DNA of 64,000 nt, taken from assembly GCA_029974015.1 (NCBI GenBank), contig JARKUF010000014.1:64217-128216 (forward strand), read 5' to 3'. The first letter of the stretch is position 1. The number at the start of each line of letters is the position of its first letter. This stretch comes from Spirochaetota bacterium (lineage in GTDB: Bacteria; Spirochaetota; UBA4802; JAGODF01). The position numbers and the translations under genes are program-made. The notes under the pieces were generated by a model. It was not told the origin of the DNA. It saw nothing but the letters and a program-made list of their open reading frames with translations, and did no database searches. Shown piece by piece: positions 50,726 to 60,626 of this stretch.

Positions 50726-51353
50726 TTATCACCTTGGTGAGATAATCCACGATTATCTTCTGCTTCTCTTCCTCGGTCAGGGTGGCCCCCGCAGCCTCCT
50801 TCTCCTTAAGCGCCCCGCGTTTTATCTGAATTCCCGCTCCCTCCTTGAATCCCCGAAGTCCAAATCGGAAATCTCCCAGGTCCGTCGAGTCAATGGCCCT
50901 TCCCCGCAAAAGCGCCGGGTCTACTATGCCCGCCACCTGGAACCTGTTCACCACTCCATGAAGGGCATACTCCTTTGTGCCCGCTATTTCATAGAGATTG
51001 TTTGGGAGCTTTTTTGTCACCGCCGCAGGTATTGAAAAATACATTTTCCCCGCTCCGCTAACGGCTGTCTTTCCCTTGTTCACCGAGCTCTTGTTCCCCG
51101 CGGCTTTCGGGAGAAATTGTGTGATGACGCCGTCCGGATTCGACGTGAATGTGAAAGAATTGTCGCTGTTTACCGTTAGATTGAACTTCATCTGGGACAC
51201 ATCGTTCACATGGACCAGCAGGATATCCCCCACTTTAAGCGCCTCGCCAGCGCTGTATATGTTCCGGTCCACCCAGAGGCTGGCGGTAAATCCTGGAACC
51301 GCGGAAAAGACCGCGTACAGACAAAGGAGAAAGGGGCCGTTCCATTTTCTCAA
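50709..51353 (-). CDS. flgH: Flagellar L-ring protein FlgH (non-lipidated form)
   Basis: The 214-aa protein has FlgH features: SLWVDRNIYSAGEALKVGDILLVHVND and the C-terminal GVVNRFQVAGIVDPALLRGRAIDSTDLGDFRFGLRG. The N-terminal signal (LCLYAVFSAVPGFTA) lacks a lipobox cysteine at the cleavage site, so the ring protein is probably not lipidated as it is in enterobacteria. It begins with TTG in the overlap TTGA with flgA, with GGAGGTGGAG upstream. A C-terminal extension (ALKEKEAAGATLTEEEKQK) is charged. Confidence 0.85.
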   Translation of the reverse strand: MRKWNGPFLLCLYAVFSAVPGFTASLWVDRNIYSAGEALKVGDILLVHVNDVSQMKFNLTVNSDNSFTFTSNPDGVITQFLPKAAGNKSSVNKGKTAVSGAGKMYFSIPAAVTKKLPNNLYEIAGTKEYALHGVVNRFQVAGIVDPALLRGRAIDSTDLGDFRFGLRGFKEGAGIQIKRGALKEKEAAGATLTEEEKQKIIVDYLTKVINELTQ

Positions 51354-51868
51354 AACTCCACCTCCACAAGCCCACGTCCGGCGATAACGCCGCGGATGCG
51401 TCGGGAATTGTCTGTCCGTATAAAAACGCGGTCTCCCAGCTTCCCGTCCGCCAGGGCCGTCCCCGGGGCCTGGATAACTATCCCCCTTCTTCTGATGAGG
51501 ACATCCACCCTTTCGCCATTGTGTACGGCAGGACCGGCGAACTCAGTTGCGGCGGGCCCCTCTTCGGGACTTTGCCCAGGGGCCCTCACCCGCACCGCTG
51601 TGCCGAAGATGCGCAGAATTCCTGCCGTCCTCCCCGACAGGAAGGCCCGGACCTCTCCTGCGTCGATGAAACCGTCGGCGTAAATTGACGGGTCAAGGGG
51701 AAGCGCGGAAAGCGAATCGGCCTCATCGGCCTCGAGGCGGGCCACGTCTCCAAGCGAAAGGGCCTCGGACGTGGTTACCGAAGGGTACAGATACACGCGG
51801 ACCTCATCGGCCCCCCACACTAAGGCCCCCGGGAGCAAAAAGAAGATTACGAAAGCGTACCGTTTCAT
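51350..51868 (-). CDS. flgA: P-ring assembly protein FlgA
   Basis: The 172-aa protein has a cleavable signal (YAFVIFFLLPGALVWGA). The SAF-type C-terminal domain has GERVDVLIRRRGIVIQAPGTALADGKLGDRVFIRTDNSRRIRGVIAGRGLVEVEF, a FlgA hallmark. It acts as periplasmic chaperone for FlgI. It starts five bases after the flgG stop and overlaps flgH by four bases. Confidence 0.88.
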   Translation of the reverse strand: MKRYAFVIFFLLPGALVWGADEVRVYLYPSVTTSEALSLGDVARLEADEADSLSALPLDPSIYADGFIDAGEVRAFLSGRTAGILRIFGTAVRVRAPGQSPEEGPAATEFAGPAVHNGERVDVLIRRRGIVIQAPGTALADGKLGDRVFIRTDNSRRIRGVIAGRGLVEVEF

Positions 51869-51873
51869 TTCCT

Positions 51874-52668
51874 CTATCGCTTGAGGCCGATGGCCGTGGC
51901 TAACATTGAATCGGAAGTCTGTATAGCCTTGGAATTTATCTCATAAGCCCGCTGGGCAACGATCATGTTCACCATCTCCTCGACGACCTTCACATTCGAC
52001 ATCTCGAGGAACCCCTGGTGTGTCTTTGCCATGCCGTTTAGGCCGGGCTGTCCCGGTATTTCCTCTCCCGAGGCCGGAGTGGTTTTAAAAAGGTTTCCGC
52101 CTATGGCCTGGAGGCCCGCCGGGTTTACGAAGCGATATATTTCCATTTGCCCCACCTCGGTGGGTTCATCCTCTCCGACGAGCTTCACGGTAATACGCCC
52201 GTCCTGGCTTATTGCCAGTGAATCGGCGATGAAGTTTTCCGGGAGCACAACCGGTGGCTCAAGTAGATATCCATTGGATGTGACGATCTGGCGGTTGGAG
52301 TCGATCTTGAATGACCCGTCCCGGGTGTAGGCGAAGGTCCCGTCGTAGAGCTGGATTTTGAAAAAACCCTCCCCCTCGAGGGCGATATCTGTCCTGTTTT
52401 CCGTTGACTGGAGGCTCCCCTGGGAGAACATCCGCTGGGTAGCCGAGGTGCGCACACCGTGGCCCACCTGGATACCCGTTGGCACTTCGCTGACCTCAGT
52501 TGCCGGGGTCCCCGCCATGAGCACGGTCTGGTAGATGAGGTCCTCAAATTCGGCCCGTGTCTTTTTGTACCCGGCCGTATTTACATTGGAAAGATTGTTT
52601 GAAATCGTATCGATGTTGAATTGCTGTCCTATCATGCCGGACGCTGCGGTCCAGAGCGATCGCATCAT
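51874..52668 (-). CDS. flgG: Flagellar distal rod protein FlgG
   Basis: The start ATG 52668 (MMRSLWTAASGMIGQQFNID) is the classic FlgG N terminus and has GAGGTG upstream; the track ORF is 36 codons too long. The 264-aa protein shows the rod N-terminal motif NNLSNVNTAGYKKTRAEFEDLIYQ and the C-terminal EMVNMIVAQRAYEINSKAIQTSDSMLATAIGLKR. It forms the distal rod. It is the first gene of the operon. No clear sigma-28 box was found in the 500-base upstream gap, which is filled by repeats. Confidence 0.95.
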   Translation of the reverse strand: MMRSLWTAASGMIGQQFNIDTISNNLSNVNTAGYKKTRAEFEDLIYQTVLMAGTPATEVSEVPTGIQVGHGVRTSATQRMFSQGSLQSTENRTDIALEGEGFFKIQLYDGTFAYTRDGSFKIDSNRQIVTSNGYLLEPPVVLPENFIADSLAISQDGRITVKLVGEDEPTEVGQMEIYRFVNPAGLQAIGGNLFKTTPASGEEIPGQPGLNGMAKTHQGFLEMSNVKVVEEMVNMIVAQRAYEINSKAIQTSDSMLATAIGLKR

Positions 52669-52779
52669 GACCTTCACCTCTGAAAATAGCGTTTCACGGG
52701 CCCGGATGAAACCGTTAACCGTGCCATCATACCGCCCCAAAAGGCCCCTGGGCGGAGATGGTAATCTAACCGGCAAACT

Positions 52780-53172
52780 CTACAAATTTGTTTTCCCCGC
52801 CCGTTGAAGGCTGGCGTAAAAACCAAATTGTTTAATTTGCCTGTAGTTATAATTTCGGGGAATCTTAAAATTGAATTCTTAGAGGTTCCCTTACCGTTAT
52901 TGTCGGAATAAGCTATATGTCTCTAAAGAGGAAAAAGCCGTCTCAATATTTCCACAGCATGGGGAACAATTATCGCAGTACATATTTTGTCATACCTGGT
53001 AAAATGGAAAAATTATATTGACATTATCAGCTATACATTCCATTCTAAGGCAACCTCTGATTATTTGGTTTTTTACCCGCCGAGGGTGAGCGGAAAAACC
53101 CGGGTACTGAGTTTGCCGCTTGTAACTATTTATGCGAACCTTAAAAATTTTTAATTTTTAAGGTTCCCCAAA
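52780..53172. repeat. Cluster of degenerate intergenic repeats
   Basis: The divergent gap between flgG and the MORN-repeat gene contains at least four partial arms. They are a GC hairpin with loop GTTGAAGG (52790-52822), an AT hairpin GGGGAATCTTAAAATTGAATTCTTAGAGGTTCCC (about 52857-52890), GGCAACCTC...TTTTTTACCCGCCGAGGGTGAGCGGAAAAAC (about 53050-53100) and AACCTTAAAAATTTTTAATTTTTAAGGTT (about 53137-53166). No gene is seen here. Confidence 0.7.
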
Positions 53173-53193
53173 GCTATCGTTTGGAGAGTTGTC

Positions 53194-54483
53194 ATGAAGA
53201 AATCCTTAATCCTTTTAATGGCCGCATTCATGGCCGTAACACTTTCATGTAAAAGCACCGACACAGGAAGCAAAACGGGGCCCAAAAAGGTTGAGAAAAT
53301 AAAAGACGGCCCCGGAAAAATATTCTGGGATGGCGACGGCTCCCTCAAAGGATCGGGTAATTTCAAAAATTTCAAAAAAGAAGGCGAATGGACCCTTTAC
53401 CATCGTCACTCCGGCGAAAAGCTTGCCGTGGGCAATTACCAGGACGACAAGCAGAGCGGTAAATGGACTTTTTTTTATAAGGGCGGCCAGAAGATGACTG
53501 AGGGCGAATTCATCGAAGACCAGCGCACGGGCCCCTGGGTGGAATTCCACGAGAAGGGCGAGAAGAAAGCTGAAATGAGCTATATAATTATTACCAAAGT
53601 AATTCCAGAATTCGATATGGTTGAACGCCTCGGCGTTCTCCATGGCCCAAAGACTTCGTATTATCCTTCAGGCAAAGTGCATAAGGAAGAAACCTATAGA
53701 GAAGGAAATCTTACTGGAGCTTCAAAAGAATATTACGAGGACGGCCGCCCCAAGGAAATATCCCAGTACGCCGCGGGAGAACACGACGGTATGTCCAACA
53801 CATGGTGGCCATCCGGGAAGCACAAAGAAAAGGGGAATTTTTCACGGGGCAAGCGCAACGGCATCTGGCACTTCTATCATGGAAACGGTGCCCTTCACAT
53901 GAAAGGCCAGTTCCAGGAGAACAACCAGGTAGGCCCCTGGAACTACCAGTCGGCCCTGGGACAGCCCATGAAAGAAGGGCGTTTCAAACTTGAAACAGTG
54001 ACTGTCCAGAAAAAAACTTCAACACGGAGCAATGAGGACGGCTACTGGACCTTCTACAAAGTCGTCGGTAACAGAAGCGAGAAGGCCATGGATATAATGC
54101 TCGCCAATGGAATGATAGACGGCACGAAGAATGCGAAGCTGTACGAAGGGGGAAAGCTCAGCGGCGAAGGGGCCTTCCAGATGGGCCTTGTCAGGGCGAT
54201 CTTCGAAATTGTCCAAAACGGTTCGGCCAAGGGCACCATGACCAGCACCACAGTGCCCCCCGATGAGTTTGAGAAAAAAATCACTTATCGCTGGACCGGC
54301 GAATGGGAGATGCCCAAGAAGAACGGCAAATGGACTTTCTACTATCCGAACGGAAAAGTCAAGGCGGAAGGCGAATATCAGATAAACAAGATGAACGGAG
54401 AATGGAAGTTTTATACTCCCCGGGGCGACCTTGATGCGGAAAAATCAGGGATGTACCGGTTCGACAAGAAGAGTAAATTTTAG
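53194..54483 (+). CDS. MORN-repeat lipoprotein
   Basis: The 429-aa protein has a lipoprotein signal (AAFMAVTLSC). More than ten MORN-2/YwqK-type repeats follow, built on the pattern YYxxGxxxxxGxxxxGxxxGxWxxY (GEWTLYHRHSGEKLAVGNYQ, GKWTFFYKGGQKMTEGEF, GIWHFYHGNGALHMKGQF, GKWTFYYPNGKVKAEGEY). These short beta-hairpins make a long surface-exposed sheet. The family is frequent in spirochaete and Bacteroidetes envelopes, usually without a known partner. GGAGAG precedes the ATG. A terminator follows at 54541. Confidence 0.85.
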   Translation: MKKSLILLMAAFMAVTLSCKSTDTGSKTGPKKVEKIKDGPGKIFWDGDGSLKGSGNFKNFKKEGEWTLYHRHSGEKLAVGNYQDDKQSGKWTFFYKGGQKMTEGEFIEDQRTGPWVEFHEKGEKKAEMSYIIITKVIPEFDMVERLGVLHGPKTSYYPSGKVHKEETYREGNLTGASKEYYEDGRPKEISQYAAGEHDGMSNTWWPSGKHKEKGNFSRGKRNGIWHFYHGNGALHMKGQFQENNQVGPWNYQSALGQPMKEGRFKLETVTVQKKTSTRSNEDGYWTFYKVVGNRSEKAMDIMLANGMIDGTKNAKLYEGGKLSGEGAFQMGLVRAIFEIVQNGSAKGTMTSTTVPPDEFEKKITYRWTGEWEMPKKNGKWTFYYPNGKVKAEGEYQINKMNGEWKFYTPRGDLDAEKSGMYRFDKKSKF

Positions 54484-54540
54484 CGTCAAAATCAGTTTGG
54501 CCGTAAAGACGCCCTGACAGATGAAAGCATAAAATAATCC

Positions 54541-54577
54541 CCGGCCCCGGAGACCGATCCGGAGCCGGAGCTTTGGC
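54541..54577 (+). terminator. Terminator-like hairpin between the MORN gene and adk
   Basis: CCGGCCCCGGA-GACCGA-TCCGGAGCCGG, followed by AGCTTTGG, forms a stem of about ten pairs with one mismatch and a weak T tract. It probably ends the MORN transcript and lies about 15 bases before the adk start. Confidence 0.55.
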
Positions 54578-54586
54578 TAAAAAATA

Positions 54587-55207
54587 ATGAAACTTGTGCT
54601 CATAGGGCCGCCTGGTTGCGGCAAGGGGACCCAGTCCGGGCTTCTCTGCAAGAAGTTCGGACTCCCACATATTTCATCGGGCAACATCCTCCGCGCCGAG
54701 GTACAGGCGGGGACCCCTTTCGGCAAAAAGATCAAGAAATATATGGACAGGGGTGAAATCGGCCCCCAGGAGCTCATCACCAAAGCGGTGCTGGAACATA
54801 TTGACAAGAACTGTCCTTCGGGGTTTGTCCTTGACGGTTTTCCCAGGACCCTCTACCAGGCTGAAACCCTGCACGGAACGCACAATATCGTTGCCGCCAT
54901 CTACCTCAATGTGGCGGAGAAGGAAATCCTAAAGCGCATCACCGGAAGGCGCACCTGTTCGAAGTGCGGGAGGGTTTTCCACCTGGACTACAGCCCCCCG
55001 AAAAAAAACGGCATCTGCGACTCTTGCGAAGGTGAACTGGTCCAGCGCGACGACGACACCGCGGAAACGGTGAAAAACAGGGTCCAAATTTACAAAAAAG
55101 AAACCATGCCGGTCCTCGACTTTTATCGCACGCTCGGGGTACTCAAAGAGATAAATGCCAACGTCGCCCCGGACGTGATCTTTCAGGAAATACTCAACAT
55201 CGTGTAA
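54587..55207 (+). CDS. adk: Adenylate kinase with zinc-type LID
   Basis: The 206-aa protein has Walker A GPPGCGKGTQ, NMP-binding ISSGNILRAEV, FVLDGFPRTLYQAE, and a LID domain with four cysteines (CSKCGRVFH...CDSCEGEL), the zinc-binding version. It interconverts 2 ADP and ATP plus AMP. All catalytic residues are intact. It has no evident Shine-Dalgarno close to the ATG. nfeD begins 23 bases after the stop. Confidence 0.95.
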   Translation: MKLVLIGPPGCGKGTQSGLLCKKFGLPHISSGNILRAEVQAGTPFGKKIKKYMDRGEIGPQELITKAVLEHIDKNCPSGFVLDGFPRTLYQAETLHGTHNIVAAIYLNVAEKEILKRITGRRTCSKCGRVFHLDYSPPKKNGICDSCEGELVQRDDDTAETVKNRVQIYKKETMPVLDFYRTLGVLKEINANVAPDVIFQEILNIV

Positions 55208-55230
55208 AACACCCCGGTTCCGGGCACATT

Positions 55231-56592
55231 ATGAATAAAACCTTTTTTGGCATATTATTTCTTTTTGTCGCCGCGTTGACATCGCAAGCAACCGAAATCT
55301 CCGGTGCGGTAAGGAGCCATGCCGTCATCCCCCTTCAGGGAACGGTAAACCCCGTAGTGGCGGAACACATCGTATCGTCCATCAAAAAAGCCGCCGACGA
55401 AGGCGCCGACTTCATCATCATCCCCATGAACACTCCAGGCGGCCTCATGACGTCCATGCAGGAAATCATCCAGGGAATTATGGAATCGAAGATACCCGTG
55501 GTTGTTTTCACCAGCCCCCGGGGGTCCCAGGCCGCTTCGGCGGGAGGTTACATTATGCTCTCGGCCCATGTGGCGGCCATGGCGCCCGGTACCCGCGTGG
55601 GCGCCATGAGCCCCATGAACATTATGGAGATGTTCTCATCGAAAAAAAACCCAGAAACGAAAAGACCGGGGAAGCAATTTGAAACGAAAGGGCTCGAAAC
55701 GGGCGATGAGGTGATGAAGCGCAAGCTCTTGAACGATTCCATGGCCTACGCCCGAAGCCTGGCACAGCTCCGGGGACGCAATGTCGACTGGGCCGAGCGG
55801 GCCGTCCGGGACGCGGTATCCAGCACAAACAATGAAGCCCTGCGCCTTGGCGTCATCGACCTGGTGGCCAGGGACATGCCCGACCTTTTACGTCGGCTGG
55901 AGGGCCGCCGCATCGCCATCGACGGGAGGACCATAACACTTGTAACGGAAGGATCGGCCCCCCGTGAATATCTCATGAACTGGAAACAGCGCTTCCTCAA
56001 TTTCTTTTCCGATCCCCAGGTTGTCTTCTTCCTGCTTATCATCGCCGTCGTGGGGATAGGCATGGAGTTTAAAAACCCCGGGATGGTCGTACCGGGCGTT
56101 GCGGGAGTCACCGCCTTCTTTATATTCCTCATGGCGGTCCGGGTCCTCCCGGTGAACATCGCCGGCATCGTCCTTATTGTCCTCGCCGTGGTGCTCTTTA
56201 TTCTCGATCTTAAATTCGCAAGTTACGGCCTGCTGACCGCTGGCGGCATCATATCTTTTGTGGTGGGATCCATGATACTCTTCGACAATCCTCTTCCCGG
56301 GTTTTCCGTGCCCTGGGCAACTATTATTGGCGTGGGTCTTTTTGTGCTTGGCTTCGTCTTCATTCTCATACGGCTGGGGCTCCTGGCCCACAAGGGAAAA
56401 GTGGTCACCGGCGCCGAGGGGATGGTAGGCGAAAAAGGAACGGTAATTCGTGGCTTCGAGGAAAGAGGACAGGTCCAAATCCATGGTGAGATATGGTCCG
56501 CCCAAAGCGACGTTCCTCTTAAAAGGGGGGACCGCATCGCCGTGGAAAAGCTTGAGGGGATGGTCCTCATAGTAAAAAAAATCGACGAATAA
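55231..56592 (+). CDS. NfeD-family membrane serine protease
   Basis: The 453-aa protein has a signal peptide and a ClpP-like serine protease domain: [19 protein letters not shown] and the nucleophile Ser in [28 protein letters not shown], with a Lys in the following helix. Four to five membrane helices (residues about 260-380) follow, and a C-terminal NfeD OB-fold ([33 protein letters not shown]). The family pairs with stomatin-like proteins and is thought to cleave their C termini. The slipin gene follows 11 bases downstream, as expected. Confidence 0.92.
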   Translation: MNKTFFGILFLFVAALTSQATEISGAVRSHAVIPLQGTVNPVVAEHIVSSIKKAADEGADFIIIPMNTPGGLMTSMQEIIQGIMESKIPVVVFTSPRGSQAASAGGYIMLSAHVAAMAPGTRVGAMSPMNIMEMFSSKKNPETKRPGKQFETKGLETGDEVMKRKLLNDSMAYARSLAQLRGRNVDWAERAVRDAVSSTNNEALRLGVIDLVARDMPDLLRRLEGRRIAIDGRTITLVTEGSAPREYLMNWKQRFLNFFSDPQVVFFLLIIAVVGIGMEFKNPGMVVPGVAGVTAFFIFLMAVRVLPVNIAGIVLIVLAVVLFILDLKFASYGLLTAGGIISFVVGSMILFDNPLPGFSVPWATIIGVGLFVLGFVFILIRLGLLAHKGKVVTGAEGMVGEKGTVIRGFEERGQVQIHGEIWSAQSDVPLKRGDRIAVEKLEGMVLIVKKIDE

Positions 56593-56603
56593 CGGAGGTT
56601 TCC

Positions 56604-57353
56604 ATGGACAACATGATTCTGACGCTCCTGGCACTGCTGGTTTTACTCATTGCATCATCGGTAAAAATAATCCGCGAATACGAGCGGGCAGTCATTTTCC
56701 GGCTGGGCCGTCTCCTCCAGCCCCCGCGGGGGCCAAAGGGCCCCGGAATCGTCCTTATCATTCCCGTCATCGACAAATGGGTGCGTGTGGGAATGCGCAC
56801 CATCGCCCTGGATGTGCCTCCACAGGACGTCATCACCAGGGACAACGTTTCCATCAAGGTGAACGCCGTCGTGTATTTCCGCGTCATCGAACCGAACAAG
56901 GCCGTCACGGAAGTGGAGGACTACCTCTACGCCACCTCCCAGTTGGCCCAGACGACGCTCCGGAGCATCCTTGGAATGGCCGAGCTCGACGACCTTCTGA
57001 GCGACCGTGAGCGCATAAATGCGGAGATCCAGAACATCCTCGACACCCAGACGGACCCATGGGGAATCAAGGTGTCCCTTGTGGAGGTGAAGCATGTGGA
57101 CCTTCCCCAGGAAATGCAACGCGCTATGGCGAAACAGGCAGAGGCGGAACGTGAACGCCGCTCCAAAATTATCAACGCCGAGGGCGAGTTCCAGGCCGCC
57201 ACAAAATTGGTGGAAGCGGCCCAGCTAATGGAAGAGCATCCCGTGGCGGTTCAGCTCAGATATTTCCAGACGCTCCGTGAAATAGCCACGGAGAACAACT
57301 CCACGACGCTTTTCCCCGTACCCATCGATCTTCTAAAGCCATTCGTCAAGTGA
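56604..57353 (+). CDS. Slipin/stomatin-like membrane scaffold protein
   Basis: The 249-aa protein has one N-terminal membrane helix ([15 protein letters not shown]) and a SPFH/stomatin domain. Landmarks are [40 protein letters not shown], the [27 protein letters not shown] block and the coiled-coil [27 protein letters not shown]. The C terminus ends [12 protein letters not shown], near the hydrophobic residues cut by NfeD partners. It forms membrane microdomain rings. It is an operon with nfeD, and a terminator follows. Confidence 0.93.
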   Translation: MDNMILTLLALLVLLIASSVKIIREYERAVIFRLGRLLQPPRGPKGPGIVLIIPVIDKWVRVGMRTIALDVPPQDVITRDNVSIKVNAVVYFRVIEPNKAVTEVEDYLYATSQLAQTTLRSILGMAELDDLLSDRERINAEIQNILDTQTDPWGIKVSLVEVKHVDLPQEMQRAMAKQAEAERERRSKIINAEGEFQAATKLVEAAQLMEEHPVAVQLRYFQTLREIATENNSTTLFPVPIDLLKPFVK

Positions 57354-57373
57354 TGTACGCGGCGTAATGTTTT

Positions 57374-57425
57374 GCGGAAACCCCGGGGATATTCCGTCCC
57401 CGGGTGATACTCTCCGCCTTTTTAT
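57374..57425 (+). terminator. Terminator after the nfeD-slipin operon
   Basis: A stem GCGGA...TCCGC encloses an inner hairpin ACCCCGGGGA-TATTCCG-TCCCCGGGT and is followed by CTTTTT. It lies 20 bases beyond the slipin stop. The track ORF at 57367-57582 runs across it and is not credible as a gene. Confidence 0.65.
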
Positions 57426-57606
57426 GTCTCCATTTTCGGCCAAGGCCGGATGCGGTTACTCGATAATGGCTCGAAACCATACAGGAATCGCATTATTAAA
57501 AAGCCATATCTTCCATGAAATGATAGAAAAGTTCTTGCTATTCGGTCGGTGGTATGATGTAATGCATAGTGTGCAACACTAACTACATAATTGCCAGGGA
57601 TACTTT

Positions 57607-59313
57607 ATGAGACGTTTACTGGAAAGCGTCCTGGGGAAGAAAATAAACAATACGCGCGTCTTCCCCGTCACGACAAAAATCATCCTTATCTTCACCCTCA
57701 TCATCCTGGTTTCCAATCTAACCTCCAACTACATCAACCTCGTGTACAACAGAACGGAACAGCTTAATCTTCTGAAACAGCTCATGGCGAAGGACCTCAT
57801 GGATATTTACGGCTTCGCCAACACCCAGCACGAAATCTACCAATACAACAGGAACCTGGAGCTTTCGATCTCGGGAATCCGGGACAGAGGGAACCATCTG
57901 ATAAAGGGCGACAAATCCTTGGTACTGGGCGTGAAACCCGACGGGAAGCTGCTGTTTCAATCGTCGAAGATCCGAGCTTTAGATTCATTCAGCGACCGCG
58001 AATCCCTCAAGAGCATGTCGCAAAGCCACGGTCTCAACAAGGACGACGGCTTTATTGACTTCGAATTCAACAAAGAAAAGTACATCGCAATATACAAGTA
58101 TAACAAAAAATGGGACGTCTACCTGGTGCGGGGCGAAGAGGAAAACGAATTTTACCGGAGCACGAGGACCATATTCCGCGACATAAGCGTCATCATCATC
58201 ATCCTGACCCTCATTAGCGCACTGGTGGGAATCATCTTTCTGAAGTTCATCGTGCGTTACCTGGAGATCATCACGGCGAGCATCATGAAGATGGTGCAAA
58301 ACCAACAGCTCGACCTGATAGACCTCAAAGGCGCCCCCAACGACGACATCACCTACATGGGCGTAGCTTTCAACTCTCTTTCGAATACCATCAATAATCT
58401 GGTGAACATCTTCCGAAAATTCGCAAACAAAGATATTGCCGTCAAAGCGTACCGGGACCGTCAGGTGATGCTGGAGGGCACCCAGAAACAGCTCACGGTC
58501 CTTTTCTCCGATATTAAAAGCTTCACCTACATCACCGAAACCCTGGGGCACGACATTATAAAACTGCTGAACCTCCACTATGACCGGGCCATCCGGGAGG
58601 TGATCAAGTACGACGGGGTCATTGGCTCCATCATAGGCGACGCACTCCTCGCGGTGTACGGCGTCTTCGATGAATCGTCGGCCAACAAATCCCTCCAGGC
58701 GGTCATTTCCGCTTACAGGATACATGAAGTTGCGGAGTCCCTTCGCAAAAAAATGGAGCTTCGAAAGGAACGCATTATCGCGGAGCGGGGCCGTCTCCTT
58801 CCCGAAGAAGAGAACGTCTACAGGGCGGTCCTTCTGGAGGTTGGTGTGGGAATCGACGGCGGCGAGGTCTTCTGGGGGACCATCGGCTCCTACGTCCGCA
58901 TGACCAGCACGGTCATCGGGGACAATGTGAATTCGGCCTCCCGCCTCGAAGGCCTCACAAGAATATACAAAGTGCCGGTAATCTGCTCTGAATACGTGAA
59001 AGATGATATTACCAACAATGTTGAAAACAGCGGCCTGATTTTCGTCGAAATAGATACGGTCCAGGTAAAAGGGAAGACCACGGGGAAAAAAATCTTCTGG
59101 CCCATCCCCGAGGGGGATTATACCAGGAAAATAAAAACCGATGTCTCATATTTCTCCCAGGGTCTGGAGCTTTACTACGCCGGAGACTGGAAAAAAGCCT
59201 ACCGCCTTTTCGCCAGGTGCAAGCTCCCCCTGACGGAAGTGTTCAAAGACCGCACGCATAACCATGATTGTCCCAGGAAATGGAACGGCATATGGGAAAT
59301 GAAAACAAAATAA
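57607..59313 (+). CDS. Membrane-bound class III adenylate/guanylate cyclase
   Basis: The 568-aa protein has an N-terminal membrane helix (IILIFTLIILVSNLTSNYI), an extracytoplasmic sensor of about 140 aa and a second helix (ISVIIIILTLISALVGIIF). A linker follows, then a class III catalytic domain: metal Asp in LFSDIKSFTYITETLG, the second in GDALLAVYG, and the C-terminal half VGVGIDGGEVFWGTIGS...TVIGDNVNSASRLEG. The domain contains an insertion between its halves. It makes a cyclic nucleotide in response to an external signal; the protein at 13741 has cNMP-binding domains. It heads an operon with two envelope genes. Confidence 0.9.
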   Translation: MRRLLESVLGKKINNTRVFPVTTKIILIFTLIILVSNLTSNYINLVYNRTEQLNLLKQLMAKDLMDIYGFANTQHEIYQYNRNLELSISGIRDRGNHLIKGDKSLVLGVKPDGKLLFQSSKIRALDSFSDRESLKSMSQSHGLNKDDGFIDFEFNKEKYIAIYKYNKKWDVYLVRGEEENEFYRSTRTIFRDISVIIIILTLISALVGIIFLKFIVRYLEIITASIMKMVQNQQLDLIDLKGAPNDDITYMGVAFNSLSNTINNLVNIFRKFANKDIAVKAYRDRQVMLEGTQKQLTVLFSDIKSFTYITETLGHDIIKLLNLHYDRAIREVIKYDGVIGSIIGDALLAVYGVFDESSANKSLQAVISAYRIHEVAESLRKKMELRKERIIAERGRLLPEEENVYRAVLLEVGVGIDGGEVFWGTIGSYVRMTSTVIGDNVNSASRLEGLTRIYKVPVICSEYVKDDITNNVENSGLIFVEIDTVQVKGKTTGKKIFWPIPEGDYTRKIKTDVSYFSQGLELYYAGDWKKAYRLFARCKLPLTEVFKDRTHNHDCPRKWNGIWEMKTK

Positions 59314-60626
59314 ACGAGATAGTACAACGCAGCAAGGAACTTTTCCTTCCCGACGAGCTTAAGCCCGACGAACAGCAGCACGTATACTCTCTAAACGAAG
59401 AGTTTGCCAGGTCCCGGAAAAACAGGAGCTTCTTTTTCGTCGTCAAGGTCCTCCTGTTTCTGGTCCTCATTGCGGGGATTACCTACCTTCTCTCGATCGG
59501 CATCGAGCGGTTCAGAGGCGAGGCGCAGGTTGAGTTCACAGAATTCGAAGACCTTCGTCTCCGGGACCTCTTCGATAACGCCGGCCGGTACCAAACAGAG
59601 CTTGGGAACGCGAGAGAAGAGCTTAACGATCTTCGCATCAGAATGCAGGACGACATTCTTAATGTGAAGAACGCCTCTTCCCGTGACCGTGAAGCGGTGC
59701 TTGCCCGGCACCTCCCCCAGAACGAGACCGATGCGAAAATAGCGAAAATCCTTGAGCGTGAAGAAGCCCGGATCAAGGAAGTGAAGGCTGAATACCAGCG
59801 CAAAATTGTCTCCAGGGAAGCCAAGATACGCGAGTTGAACGGAAAAATCGAGGAATTAAACAAGGACATGAAGGTGAATGTCCAGAAGGCCGAATCCATC
59901 ATGGGCAATTATCAGCAGCTCCATACGATCAAAATGGAGCGTCAGAAAGCCGCCTACGAACGAGAGATCACAGAGCTCAAGGAATACCACAGGCGTTATG
60001 TAGAGTCTCTTGTCCTCAAGTATAACCCTGTGTTCAAATCCACGAAAATACAGGAGATTTTAGGGACAGGGGGCGATGGCGCCGTCATTCCCTTTCTCGC
60101 TCCCTATAACGAAATGCTCGAGAAGGAACGCGCCTTTACCAGGTCCGACTTCGACCGCCTGCGGAAGAATTTCGAAAACTACACCATTCTCATGGAGAGG
60201 ATGCTCCAAATACCCTACGAAAACTCGGTGCCTCCTACGCTTGGCAAACTAAATTTCCTCACCAGAAAACTCGCAGACAGCTACGAGAAGCTCTGGGTAC
60301 GACTTGTTTCCGTGATTGACCGTAAAAACGGGATCATTCAAAACTACCGCCATGCCTTCGAATACTATGGGTCGCTACATCCAGAAAACGGCTTTATCAT
60401 TGATCCCCGCCGGAAAGACGCGGTTCGTGTACAGCTTGCCAAAATCCATGCCGTCAAAACCGGCGACACAGGACTTGTTTTCAGGGACGACGATGAATAC
60501 ATAGGCAAGATCGAATTCACTGTATCGGAAACCGACATCACCGCGAAGGTGGTGGAACTCGCGGAAAGCAAAAAGCTGCAGCCGTTCGATAAAATCCTTA
60601 TCTCGTATAAGAAGGAGCAGCCATGA
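59280..60626 (+). CDS. Coiled-coil membrane protein, operon with cyclase
   Basis: I do not recognise this protein. It overlaps the cyclase end by about 34 bases; ATG 59280 and ATG 59292 are both possible, while the track start is TTG. The product of about 448 aa has a short cytoplasmic N terminus, a membrane helix (FFVVKVLLFLVLIAGITYLLSIG) and a long helical coiled coil at about residues 95-240 (EREEARIKEVKAEYQRKIVSREAKIRELNGKIEEL). A globular C terminus follows. It probably spans the periplasm or inner membrane and may transmit or receive the cyclase signal; this is an inference from context only. Confidence 0.75.
   Translation: MERHMGNENKINEIVQRSKELFLPDELKPDEQQHVYSLNEEFARSRKNRSFFFVVKVLLFLVLIAGITYLLSIGIERFRGEAQVEFTEFEDLRLRDLFDNAGRYQTELGNAREELNDLRIRMQDDILNVKNASSRDREAVLARHLPQNETDAKIAKILEREEARIKEVKAEYQRKIVSREAKIRELNGKIEELNKDMKVNVQKAESIMGNYQQLHTIKMERQKAAYEREITELKEYHRRYVESLVLKYNPVFKSTKIQEILGTGGDGAVIPFLAPYNEMLEKERAFTRSDFDRLRKNFENYTILMERMLQIPYENSVPPTLGKLNFLTRKLADSYEKLWVRLVSVIDRKNGIIQNYRHAFEYYGSLHPENGFIIDPRRKDAVRVQLAKIHAVKTGDTGLVFRDDDEYIGKIEFTVSETDITAKVVELAESKKLQPFDKILISYKKEQP

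Noticed and set aside
57367-57582. 71-aa ORF after the slipin gene
   Set aside because: It runs through a terminator hairpin, lacks a ribosome site and has no coding character.
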